Origin: Nephromyces sp. MM_2019
Taxonomy: Eukaryota; Apicomplexa; Aconoidasida; Nephromycida
DNA length: 62,728 nt
Direction: 5' to 3'
Assembly (NCBI GenBank): GCA_015657535.1
Contig: JADHZB010001072.1
Location: 5,340 to 68,067, forward strand
In this document: in pieces, positions 36,703-48,800 of the stretch
Layout: the number at the start of each line of letters is the position of its first letter
Position numbering within the stretch: position 1 is the first letter of the stretch
Made by a program: the position numbers and the translations under genes
The notes under the pieces: model-generated
What the model saw: the letters and a program-made list of their open reading frames with translations, nothing else
Told to the model about the DNA's origin: nothing
Databases searched by the model: none

Positions 36703-39700
36703 ATGAATTCCCGTAACTTAACTAAAGCTGCCAAAACGATGTTAGGAATAGGGCAGAGTTCCTTCGGTGATCCATGCACCATGGTTTTGCAAAATGTGGC
36801 GCTTCCCTCATTTCCTAATGAGGATGAAGTGATGATTGCAACTAAGGCAGCCGGTGTAAATCGCATGGATATCATACAAAGGAAAGGTTAGTGCTGCATT
36901 TCTTGCTTAGTTCTTGCATTAAAAACTGGTTATGGAAAGTCTATTCATACCATTTTTGTGAGCACATGCACCACAAGGCCAGAAGCAAATCACAGGTCCA
37001 TTGCAAGTCCGTTGCAGTTCCATTGCAGGTCTCGCTAACATGAAACTTATCGCCTTACTGACTTAGCTGTACTGGAGAATCCTATCGCCTAATTTTGTAT
37101 AACTTGCATATAAAATAGTTTTACAGTGCGTGTTACTCAGAACTGCTATGCTTTTCTGGAAGACTCCTTACACACAAAAACTATCCGTACACTCCTGCAG
37201 TTTGAGTACCCCGTGGTATCCTCTCTTCATTCTGTGCTACTTTAATTGAACTCTATATAATGTCTGATATGTTCTTGAGCTTTATCCTTGCACAAGAGTG
37301 CTGTCCAGAGCAATGATGCATTTACTTTTCCCATTTGCCTAATGCGTGGGCTCTATGCTTTGAAGGTTTCTATCCCCCTCCACCTGGATATAGCGAAATT
37401 CTTGGTCCTGAGGCTTCTGGAGTTGTTCATGCATCTCAGAGTTCGAAATTTATTGAAGGAGATCGCGTGATGTCTCTTTGTGGTGGCGGTGCTTACGCCC
37501 AGTTTGTTACGGTACACGCTTCCCTGTGTATGAAAATACCAAAAAACTTGTCGTTCAGCCAGGTATGATTTCTTTGCCTTTAATGCTTGCTCTAAACCTT
37601 GTCGAGATGAAGCTGAGCGAATTTCATGGTTTGTGCAACTTTGGTGCTCTCTTACTTTGAGCTATGCCTTGTTATACCGTTTGCTCAAGCAAGTCGTATG
37701 CTAATATATATTCGATGTTCTTTGGGATATAAATAAACAGTTATTAGATGTTTTTCACACAGCGTCCTTTTGTTCTTTTATTTTCTTTTAGTGAATTTTA
37801 TGTATGGATTTAGTGTGTGCAATTCATGCTCTTCGTATGATGTAAAAGCTATTGTGCTAATTTTCTTCTTCAGGCAGCAGCTATTCCTGAGGCGTGGCTA
37901 ACTGCTTATCAGCTGCTTCATTGGATAGCTAGTAAGTTTTGGGTTCCAGCTTTTAAGAAGCCTCTTCGCAATAGTTTCTGTAAACATTTTGTTGAATGTA
38001 TTAGTCTGCTCATTTATAGCCTACTTGGTATCAATGTGCTGCATGCCTATCTCTTTCTTCATCTATTTAACTTTATTTCTACACAGTATTGAATAACTTC
38101 ATCTTTTAGCACTCCCTGACTTTACTTGTAATGTCAATGTATGTGTCTTAAGAATATCGCTTCAGCTGCTAAATCATCTACTGATTGCTAATTTTGCGGT
38201 GACAGATACTTTGTTTTTTTTTAATTGAATAATATTTGAAGATGTTCCTAGATTTCATTTGATCACACTTGTTTAACTCAATGTTTTTGTTTAATGTTTA
38301 TACATGCAAACCACGGCGTAGCGTGAGATTAAACAGTTTTGTGAAGATTGCAAATCTGGATAATTGTGATTCTTGTATGGGTTTTTTTCTCGGAGCTTTC
38401 TGAAGAAACAATTTGTTCTAACTCTTGGTGCATAAGATAGTTGAAGTCCTTTTTATGGGTTATACACAGGCACACACGTAACCTACTGTTTTCACGAGGC
38501 TTGAGGAGAGCCTAAACTTTAGGTGACTATACTTCTCTACTGAGCTGCATTTTGCACGTCAAAACAGAGGCCGATTAATATTGCTTGTGGTCGTGCGTTG
38601 TCCTCAAATTTTTTTTTTTAATGAAATATGAACGCTCTTTTTCAATCTGATTTTTTGCTTAGAGGTTCAACGTGGAGATTCGATATTGATCCATGGAGCG
38701 GGCAGTGGTGTTGGTACCGCTGCCATACAACTGGCAAAGGCAGCAGGCCTAAGTCCTATCATAGCAGTTGCAGGCAGCGATGAGAAATTGGAGATATGTA
38801 AAGCTCTCGGTGCCACCCATGGTATTAACCGTAAAAATGTATTGCCAGACTTCTCAACATATCTGAAGGATAGCATCAGAAGGTAATCGAAAGAAATTTC
38901 GATGAATTTGCTTGCTAAAATTTGCATCTTTTGAAGTTTTTTGTAGTTATTTTTCTCGATACACTTTGTTCTTCAGTGTATACACGGCACAAACATCCAA
39001 CTGAAGAGTATTTAAGTGATTTATTTACAGTTTCCTCTAGTCTAGCAGGATTGCCCTGCATATCTTGTTTTTTCGACCCGTTATTTTGATGTGCCTAATT
39101 CTACATTTTCAGTATACTTTTTCTCTAGCTGAAGGTATATTTTCATCCTAATGAGGCAATTTTGACCTTTTTTTGTTAGCTATTGGATGATGATGGGGAA
39201 GTTTTTCCTTATGTAGCTGCGATGATGATGTAGAGGGTTTTTCCCTTATATCACTGCTCATCTAGTTTTTTTGTAGATATACTGATTGCGCAAAGCAGCT
39301 TTTTAATTAGCATCTTTGGTGGGGTGCTAGTTTGTATAAGCTTTACTCTAAATTTAAGTCTAACCTTTAAGAATCACATTCTCAAAGGTTAGACTTACAA
39401 CAGTGCGGAATCATGTAATTTGGAGAACTTTATCATGTTTAGCTTACTGTTTTTAGTGAAGGAGTTGATGTAATACTTGATTGTGTTGGATCCCAAATCG
39501 TTGAGCAGAACTACAACTGTTGTGGGAAAAATTGCAGGTTAGATTGGACGACTCTGCCTTCATTTTCATATGCTTTTCATATTCGATTTAAAGTGCCCTT
39601 TTATTGTAAGTGCCTTTCCAGATTCGATTTTAATTCAGTTGTATCTTAAATATTGTGTAATTACGCGCTTTTTCATCGGATTAAGCAGTTTTCTGGCGTG

Positions 39701-41682
39701 AAATTGAACATAATATAGTAAATGTTGTATTGCCTAGCTTAATCCACCTAATATTACTTAGTGGTAGCTCTCCTTTTGCTACCAATATTACTTAGTGGTA
39801 GCCCTCTTTTCCATGCTAATCTTACTTATTGGCTTTATCTTTCCTCCTAATCTTACAATACATGGTGCAATTCGCATTGGCTTAACCCTTCTGCACCGAC
39901 TAGCAGAATAACATTGCTTTTAGATAATTTAATTAATATATTCCACGTGAAAAGTTATGTAGTTACTTCTTAATCCTCATGTTACATTCCACGGATTATC
40001 GGCTAAATTAGTTCAGATACTTTAGGCTTATAGATTGCTATCTTCTGCAGGTTTAAAAAGCTGCTTTTGTTACTTTTTCGAATTACAAATTTTGCCTTGT
40101 GTTGGCTTATTTGATAAATTTTTGTTATTCTTAAAGTAGGTAAACATGCTCTATACTGCAGTGATTTATACTTGTAAATAAAACCATGAAACGGGTATTT
40201 TTCAAATTTTGCGTACTCAGATGGGTAGTTTACGGCTTCATGGGCGGAAAAGATTTTAAGCTAGATATGTTCAAGCTGGCTGTTAAGCAGGTAACTTCTT
40301 CTTTGGTCATAATACTCCCTACCATTGCTGTTGTCTTTTTTCTTTGACTACAAGTCCTTTATCAATGATTCCAATCATTTTTGCGGTATAGACCAGGAGC
40401 GCATAAATATACATTGTGATTCTGCACTAGATTTGATGTATAAAATAAAAAGTGCAGGAGAGTCTAGTATAATTATTGATAATCTCACTACTGCGGAATT
40501 TCATAGACCAGGCAATGTGAAACGTTTTTTCAATTGTTTCCTTAAGCCGGTTTTTCTTGTATTTTCACGAGACTCCCTCCTACTGCGAGCAAAGAAACTT
40601 TTTGCTTGCAGCTCTTTAATACCTTTTTTTATAATCACATGCAGTAGATAAAGTTGCTGCCCATCTTGGTCCCAATGTTACCATAAAATTTACGTAGACT
40701 TTAACTATAACTCGATATCAGGGCCAATCCCCATGATTTTCTTGAGTTATTCCCTGTTTTGTTGCTTTAGAGTGTTTGATATTTATTTTGTATTCCTTTG
40801 AGTATTCCTATTATATGAATTTTTTATCGTGGCCTTACCCTATTTTTACCTTCTTTATATCTAATTCTATTTTTTGTGTTTACTGCTTCGCTTATCGAAA
40901 TGTGTTGTAGAGTATTTTTTTAGTAGAATTTTAGCAGTTTCTGCTCTAATTTTACAGGTTTCGATCCTGACGTCCACTCTACGCTCAAAAAGCCTAGAGT
41001 ATAGATCAAAACTTATCGGTGATTTCTCAAGGGATTGCCTTTCTTTACTGGAGGATGGTACACTTAAGGTTATATTTTTTTTGTCTCAATTTTTCGCATC
41101 TTAATTTATCGCCTTGCCGTATTTCAATTAGAGTTGCTCCCATAAAGCCGTGGGTTACAGTTGCTCAAATATTTATGTTTTTTTTCTCACTAATTTTTTT
41201 ATTTGCTTGCCTCTTTCATCACATGCTTGGGAGCGCGCAGTTGATATTTTCTCATTTTAAGGCTTTGAGATTATCTCAAGCTGCTGTTTGGGGTGATATC
41301 TCTTGATTAGTTTTTGTTATAGAGCTTGTTTTTGTTTCGTAAGAAAGCCGTTATTTAGTGATGGTGAAGCCGTTAATTGATTCTCCCCCTAAGATAATCA
41401 GCGTGTTGAATTGAGGCATCTTTTGTTTCTTCGATAAGAAAGTACGTACCCTTGTGTTGTTATGCGTTAATAGCTTGCCCGACACTTGAATCTACAAATT
41501 CGATCTCTTTCAAAATATACGTGTATTTGCACGCTATATTCCTTGTTGCTTAGGTGGTTGTAGATGAAATTTTTCCCCTTGAGGAGGCCTATAAAGCTCA
41601 TCAGCGGATGGAAGCTAATTTAAATATTGGGAAAATAATATTAGAGGTTCCAGATACATCGGATAAAATAGAATCAAATTGA
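36703..41682 (+). CDS. NADPH:quinone oxidoreductase, zeta-crystallin/PIG3 (TP53I3) type, 349 aa, 8 exons
   Basis: Medium-chain zinc-independent dehydrogenase/reductase; family members reduce quinones one electron at a time with NADPH. Exons: 36703-36886, 37366-37562, 37874-37931, 38663-38882, 39457-39537, 40221-40290, 40958-41068, 41554-41682, all phases consistent, stop TGA. Visible motifs: AAGVNRMDIIQRKGFYPPPP (about 46-66), GPEASGVV, then the Rossmann fingerprint HGAGSGVGTAAIQLAK (157-172), GVDVILDCVGS (222-232), YGFMGG (251-256), and the C-terminal EANLNIGKIILEV. All of these match the PIG3 branch closely, and human PIG3 is 332 residues. The exon 1 ATG is the first in an open frame without upstream methionine, and gives a 25-residue N-terminal extension (MNSRNLTKAAKTM...). 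Whether it is a targeting peptide or a 5' intron changes the start is not decidable here. No catalytic zinc ligands are present, as expected. Confidence 0.94.
36993..37034. repeat. 11-base tandem repeat in oxidoreductase intron 1
   Basis: CAGGTCCATTG, CAAGTCCGTTG, CAGTTCCATTG and CAGGTCTCG follow one another directly. Confidence 0.85.
39186..39255. repeat. 35-base direct repeat in oxidoreductase intron 4
   Basis: GATGATGATG followed by a G/T-rich stretch and TTTTTCC(C)TTAT occurs at 39186 and again at 39221. Confidence 0.75.
39355..39397. repeat. 18-base inverted repeat (hairpin) in oxidoreductase intron 4
   Basis: The left arm at 39355-39372 and right arm at 39380-39397 are reverse complements with one mismatch (which becomes a G-U pair in RNA), separated by a 7-base loop (ATCACAT). 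It ends 59 bases before the exon 5 acceptor, within range to affect branch-point or acceptor access in the pre-mRNA. Confidence 0.9.
39747..39860. repeat. About 34-base tandem repeat in oxidoreductase intron 5
   Basis: AATATTACTTAGTGGTAGC occurs at 39750 and 39784. A weaker third copy (AATCTTACTTATTGGCT) lies near 39819 and a fragment near 39850. Confidence 0.8.
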
Positions 41683-43259
41683 TTTTCTTAAATGAAATAA
41701 TAGGAACTGTTGAGCGGGCCTTTTAGGCCTAAAATCTAAAAAGAATGATACGTTTATTTTCTGATTTTATGTATTAGTTTGGAGCACATTATTCTAGTTA
41801 GCTGGTAGCTAAAATGTTTAATTGGGAATTTCTGAGCTCTTTTTGATAAGAAATCCTACTCTTTGAAAGTCACCGCATATTAGGTTTTTTGTTAATAAAT
41901 TTGTAAACTTAAAGATGGTGACTTATAGCATTCTTTTTCAATTTCTTGAATCGAAAATCTTATTTCTTCTTATGCTAATTTTATAATATCGAGCTGTTGA
42001 GGGTAGTTCGCATGCTTTTGGAAGCTCATCATAACGGCCATTATACGCACAAGACAAGTTTTGTGCCCTAATTTTTTTGAAGGAGGTGGAGGAAGAAATA
42101 TAGTAGTTCTGAGTGTAATATGGAATTTTAGTGTAATACGGTAATTCTCCAGTTTTTGAATCTGGATTTTTACGACCTTCTTAATGTTTTAACTGAATTG
42201 AGATAAGCTACATAAAGTGCATGAAGAGCCTTACTGACTGTGAAGTTACTTTTTTCCATTGAAAATACCGTGGTAGCTATCACTATTTTAACTCGGAGAA
42301 TTTAACTGGATATTTAACAAAATCTGAGGGTCGAAATTATTGGTAACTTCGTGGATTAACTAATATGACGATGAAAATATTCGAAAATGTAGCAAGTTTT
42401 ATTTAAATAAACAATAGAACCTTGGTGTTTGTGGCGACTTATGCAATTTACGGAGCTACAGTTTCTTAGCGCTAATGCAAATAGGGGACAATTCTGGGCT
42501 AACCAGCGGATATCCAACATTCAAGTTATTCCGGGCACTATATTTATGCATATCAAGGGGAAAATTCCTTTTTTTCAATGCGCATTAGTGCCAAAATTTG
42601 CTGGATAATCTGATGAAATTTTGTTTAATGAGATCCACATCCCATTATAACAAAAAGTTATTTGTAGCCATAGTAAGAACATTTAATGGGGTAATTTAGT
42701 GACTAGAATTATTTTTGTATTGCCTTTTAGTTTTCTAGACGGGTTACCACTCCACGCTTATAGCGCTTAGTTTTTGCTTAGCAACCCGCTTCCTGTTGCA
42801 ATTGATTTTTTTTTAGCCATGCAGAGAGTAGCCTTTTCTGAAATTTTGATATCTAGTCTGCTGATAATTCACACTAGTAGGAACTCTGTTTCTGATATTA
42901 GCTTCTGGCTTGTTTTGTGTCAGTACTGTGCAGAAATCAATTATATTCGGGAATTTATGCCCTTATCTTTATAGTGATGCTTGAAAATAGCTTATATCAG
43001 TAGCCATGAGCGTCGATTGCTTAGTAACTTCGAAATTTGGACACGTAATAATTTACTCTCAAACTTCCCGCCGATGGAGGGCTAGAGTTGGATACGTTAC
43101 ATTACTTGATGTTTTAACTGCCCAGGATACATAATGTGCTTTTAAAGAACACAAGACCCTAAATTGATTTGCAAGAAAAAGAGAAGTACTTCTTCTCTCA
43201 GTTGCATGCATCTATATGCTTGTCTTGAGGCATTGCCTTCTGCACTCTGATGGTAGTGC
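41683..43259. other. Convergent 3' intergenic interval
   Basis: This lies between the plus-strand oxidoreductase stop and the minus-strand orphan stop. It is T-rich on the plus strand with no motif-bearing frame; a 66-codon plus frame at 42774-42974 is Leu/Ile/Ser-rich and looks like noncoding T-rich DNA. It may hold a further exon of the minus-strand gene, because that gene's stop codon sits inside a good donor sequence. Confidence 0.5.
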
Positions 43260-45899
43260 TTACGTATCTGATGTTAGAAATAAAAGGCTCTCAGTTCTAG
43301 CAGCAAGCTTTGTCAGCACGCTCCTATTTTGCGAAAATGCTTGCTTTAGCTTTGTATCCTGCGGTAAGCGTTGAAAGAAAGCTTCGTTCATTACGATTTT
43401 TTCTAATTTGTTGGAGTAGGAATAGGCTGTGCTGTTTCCCATTGGGTTAAACTCACACCCCTCCAAGTTCGGCTGCATGGTAGCACTACTTAAAAATGGC
43501 TGATAACTAAAGTTTTCATGCTTTTCCGAATTTTTATTCCATAGGGCCTCGTAGCTGACAGGATGTGGCAGGCTTGTATTGTCTTCCAAGCTCCCCGAAC
43601 TTGTTTGCCTTGCCTGCGAAGTGACGCTTTGTGTACCAATTTATTTTCAAGCTCCTAGTAAACGATTTATGTTTATGAATCATTACAATGCTAATGGGGC
43701 TGATATTTCCAAGTTAAAAAATTAAAACAGCACCTGGATTGGCCACAAAAAAATTTCCTACCTATTTGACTGCGTTTATTTCAGTTTTTTACGCTATGTA
43801 ATATCAAGTTCATTAATGTACCAAAGGTGGGCTAGTTCACTGTCACTGGCTAGAAATTCGTGTTATTGTGAATAAGCTCGAGAGCGTTAAATTAATACCA
43901 ACACAGTAAATAATAACTTAGAGAGCTTTGAGTGAGTGCAGAAGCATAAGAGAAATCGCCTTGAACAATTTCAGCCAAAATTACAGTTATAAGCGGTCCA
44001 TACATTCTCATATAATATCTCAGTACGTAATGGAGATATCGAGTGCCAGATTTGAGAGTTTGGATTGAAACTGCTCACTCATATTTGATGACACCGCATA
44101 CCTCCCTATTTGTGCAGCCTCAACTGAATGAATGATGCATTTTTAAGCGCTAGATGCTATAATATATCCGTGATAACTTGATAACCATGCAGCTGCTAGA
44201 CACACCTGTGTAGAGAGGAGCTGCATGCATAGCCGGAAGCGCTGTGCCTTGCAAGCGTTCTCAAAGGAAAACGCGAGCTTCCTTTCTGGAAATTCCACTA
44301 CAATAGCCCAGCGATCTGTGTTTAAGAGAAAATTCAGCATTTATATTTTCCGCTGCCTCAAAAGTTCGAGTGTCCTGATATGGTGTTTTTCGTTGTATAA
44401 GTGACTTTCTACTTTCCTAGGCAGTGATGCTGCGCACTTGGCATATTAGGTTAGTGCTACTCTATATTTTGGGTTACTACAGTACTAAAAAAGACAAATC
44501 AAATTTTTTTTGCTCTCAATCTTTTTGCCATGTAGCTCGCAAAAGCAGCAAACACCTTTCATATCCTCTGATTCGTCGAAAAAGACATTCAGCTGATATG
44601 CTTCAATCGATGTGCACATTTCCAATGGAAAATTGATAAGCCTTCCGTTTTTCTGATCAAAGGCAATAGTTTTGTGATCTTCCAGAAGTTTGCAGTAGAT
44701 AAAACGTAGTTCCTGCAAAAAACTAGCAAGTTCATTAAATTCCATACATGCTGCCTGGAGCACCGTAATTGGTGTAGCACTTAAGACGGAACACTTATAT
44801 TCGTAATATCGACATTAAACCTCGGAGGAAACATAATTTTTTTGGAGAGTGTATGAAAGCATGGGGAGCACTATACGCTGAATTTTTTTTCCTTTTCTCG
44901 GCCACATTTTGAATATATCTCTAAGTCCCTACTTGCAGGCAGATATATTTCAGAGTGTTGACAGCAATATTTTCTATAGGAGAGCCATAATCTGGGCTCA
45001 ACAATCGCGGAATATTGGATGGCTGGTGACTTATCGTGTCGTCCATATCTTGATGAAAATTAGACAACTATATGGCCTCAAAAATTCCTATTTTTTTCAG
45101 GGAATCTCTACGAAGCATTGCAATCTATTATATATCGTAAGGTATAGTACATTAATACGACTGGCAGCCCTACCAACAATAAAACTAGCATATTTGACAC
45201 TTCGTAAATTTCGAAGTGGAATTATAAATATACGGCGTGCTACTTTGTGAACGTACTGTTTGGGCGGTTATTTGCTCCAAGAAGATTCCTTTCCGCAGCT
45301 CCATGACGAAGTCCCGAAAAACTGACAACAGTATCCTTTTTTTTGCACAGATATGTAATTTGGATTGTGCTAACACTGTCATGCCTGGCAATTCTGGAAG
45401 GCTTTCACCAGGCCAGAAAAAAGGCAGTGTTATTCCACTTCGGATTTCCATTTCATGCGCTGATTCTTCCTGGAGCGCCTATGCGGGGAATTGAATCTTT
45501 GAAAAGTACTTAGTATGACATGCTAGCTATATGTAAAAACACGCAACGCTCAGCTTTTCAATTTTGGTATACAACTTAATGTAGCCCAAATGAAGTACAA
45601 AAGCCGCAGAACGCATTAAAACTAATAAATCCTATACCCTGAAGGAACATTATAACGAAAATGCACCTCTTAACCTCTAAATCAGGGCACAACGAATCCC
45701 CTAGTTTTTCGAAAGGTTCTTGAAACTCCTCATCGAGTGGTATCGCTAGATCCTGCTGCTGTACTTCTGGAGCAAGCCTATTAGAGCGAACGATGCAGCA
45801 AGTATCCCGCTGTGATAATGGCAGGATCCGCTGCAGCAAGTCGCCTATCCGCTCGCCACAAAACTCAAAAGGGGTTAAAAGGCTAGATATTATTCTCAT
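43260..45899 (-). CDS. Unrecognised protein, 369 aa, 5 exons
   Basis: I do not recognise this protein. Exons (high to low): 45899-45675, 45478-45257, 44754-44556, 44315-44206, 43613-43260. They splice in phase to 370 codons beginning MRIISSLLTPFEFCGERIGD. Residues about 1-150 mix acidic and hydrophobic segments (LLQRILPLSQRD, PLDEEFQEPFEKLGDSL, ILLSVFRDFVMELRKGIF). Residues about 150-250 alternate short predicted strands (IAFDQKNGRLINFPLEM, YQLNVFFDES, WAIVVEFPERKLAFSF) and end in a probable amphipathic helix (ENACKAQRFRLCMQLL). That strand-strand-helix order is what the end of a pleckstrin-homology-like domain looks like, but I cannot confirm it. Residues about 252-369 are Ser/Asn/Gln-rich and probably disordered. 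The stop TAA overlaps a perfect donor (GATAC/GTAAGC), so a further exon is possible. Exon 2 is also open on the opposite strand, but only the minus strand gives a phase-consistent chain. Confidence 0.65.
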
Positions 45900-48800
45900 T
45901 CCTCTACTTCAGAAGTGGCTTATATCTTCAGGCTACCTGAAAATAATTTTTTTGACAGAGTAGCATTATAGCAAGAATATGGCGGATAAGATATTTACAG
46001 CAGGTACGACGCTAGTATAATCACTTTAAACTATACGCTCGTGTCATTACTAATGGCGCGGAATGCTTACTCCAGCCGCTGTAGAGGTAGGAGGTAGCTT
46101 GCTTGGCTTATTTACAGAGTCCAATAACCTAAGTATGAGGTATATTTTCTTTCAATGCTATTTCAGTTTTTGTATCTCGATGTTGACACCGAAATAATTT
46201 CGAAAGTTGTTTCCAATATCTGTATTCTTAATAATGCTCCCCCGTGCACACTTTTACGAAAGCTGTGGGGTTATGCTGCTCGTGGAACCTTTAGTGTATA
46301 AGGAGCATTAGAAAGCTTTTTTTTACGAGCTTGAGAAACTTTAGTTCAAGTATCTTATAAATATGCCATATTATTGAGCTGCCCAGACGGAGATAGCTCT
46401 TCGAAGGATGAAGATAGTATCGGCCTCGTAGCGAAAAGGGACCATGCTAGTCATATTAGGAACTGAAATACATTTGGAAGACTGAAATAGATTGTTTATA
46501 GAAGGCGGGAGTTATTTGCGTTGTCAAGGCTAGCGTAGCGTATAACAGCAATCGTACTGAGCTGAGCAGAGTAGCTGAAAAAAAGTGTGGCACTTGTAGG
46601 GCGAACTATTTGGTTCGCCACATGCCTAATATTTTACGGAAGGAAAAATTGTAAAGAATATTTATTTTTCATTATTGAGGGAAAAGATATAATTCTACAG
46701 AATAACCCTTTTTTGTAATAATCGCTGTTAACAACGACAAGGGCCGCAGTAAAGTTTAATTTATGGCCTCATCAAGAAGTTCTACGCGTATCAATCCATT
46801 GACCACCTGCATCATGTCTTTACGTGAAGTGTAGGGCTACATAAGTTAGCGGAGGCACTTGAGTAGCTGTATGGTAAATACTCATTCCTGTACAAAATTC
46901 ACTAATAACTGTTATTAAGATACTCAAAAGAGCGAATTTATCCACACGGTACTTTTCGAGGTGCAGCTTTACTGTATAATAATAATTCTAACCAAGGAAT
47001 AGGGCGCTGCACCATAGTTTATAATGTAGGCTCGCGAATACGCAGGTATTCTTGTATAGTGCTTTGATTGTTTTTAAGTGCCATTATATTTCTTACATCC
47101 AGAGTTCCCCATATAACTTTAGCCCTGGTGTTACAAATTGCTCAAATAAAATTTGGTGGATTAATATCAGTATGATCACATATAAGCGAACCGTGTCACC
47201 GCCGCATTAAGCTAAGGGTGCACACCGTACAAACGCTCAGAAATAGTTTCAAATTCACTATACAGAGAAAAGGATTTTACCTTATTTTGAGCATTCTTCC
47301 TAGTGACTATCATTGTAACCACAAGATACAAAGGAGAAGCAAAGTGCCCCTTATAACTCACCTTGACTAGGCAATGCTAATTCACTTAGGCAAATGAATA
47401 TATAGCGAGACAACTGCTGCCTGGCTACGTGTTAATCGCTTGGTGGCACACTCCATCCTTGTGCTAACTTGGTAACGGGGTGCTTGATTCAGTGCCAGAC
47501 CGTGGAGGAAGCAAGAAGCAGATTTTTCAAGGTGCCTGCTTAGTCACAGTAACCTTTTTGTTTATTAGTTGAAAATATTGGATTTGTTTTTCGAACTATA
47601 TTTTTTGCAGCTGGTTATATTCCAGGGTAACTTTGAGGTGCTTTTTTTTCAGTGTAACGCATTTGGAAGAGTAGTATGACATTACCAATGAATGTCGACT
47701 TACAAAATTAACTGTGATGCTAGCAATGCGACATAACAGTATCGCAGCTTCAATGCACAATGCAAACTTGACAGACCGGCTTTAATGAGACAAATTCGCA
47801 AAGACTGCAAGAATTTTTGAGTTGCCTTTAACATGACTAAAAACACAGTACCACAACTGCACATTTCTGAGCACGGTTAAGAGAGTTATGCCCAATATTT
47901 TAATTACACATCTTGCAAGATTTCCGCGTTTTACTAGGAGCAAAAAGATTGCTATATTATGGGGCATACTCATTTTCTGCTAAATATAAGCAAAAGCACG
48001 GTTGAATGTATGACGTAAGTATGCCAGAGCGTGCAATTCTCCTAGTTTTATTAATAGCGTAAAGCTAAGGACCGCATGAGCAAATGAAGTAACTCTGTAC
48101 TCTATTCCTCAAATTTATGGCTGGGCAAGTCTAACTATGAAAGCCATTTCTGTTTGCACACGAAAATTATTATACAAAAGTAGCACAACCGGAGGATGGT
48201 AGAGCTCGGTACGTATAAGAATACAGCAGGTAATATATCTACCACATGCGCACATGCAAGCTTTTATCGGCTTGAAAGTGGACTCGATTTGTACAGGTCG
48301 TTACGCACACCACGCAAAAATTGCATTTAACTTAGATTAGGGAGTGCAAGTTATACATTCGCATTATGCACACGTTGACACATCTTTCACGTTTGTTTAG
48401 GAGCATTGAAGAAAGGTTAGCTGTGAGATATCTTTACAACGCTATAGTCTAGAACTTTAGTACTCTGAGTTTCCCGAGAAATGCCTTAACTGTTATCTAG
48501 AAGCAACTCCGAAGAAGAAAGCATAAGATTTCGTAGGCAGGAATTATAGCACGTAGAAAACGCGTTGCTCTATGGACTTGAGTTGAAACATTCAGGAAAA
48601 AATTGTTTCATACACCGGGGAAAATGTATACCTGCCTTAGAATACCCCAAATTTCGGCTTGATGCATACTTCTTTAGGTACGGGTGGCTTTAGTGATAGG
48701 AATAACCATTTGAAGGGTTTGCTTACTTACCGCTAAGGCGCATAGCACCAGGTTAAATTTTATAGTAGGCCTGGAAGCAATAGTATCCTAGAACTGGAAA

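Noticed and set aside
36525..36875. 116-codon minus-strand open frame
   Set aside because: It is antisense to exon 1 of the oxidoreductase, whose frame continues in phase into seven further exons with family motifs. The antisense frame has no splice partners.
45237..45494. 85-codon plus-strand open frame with a strong acceptor at 45350
   Set aside because: The minus strand over the same bases forms exon 2 of a five-exon chain with all phases consistent. The plus frame has no companions.
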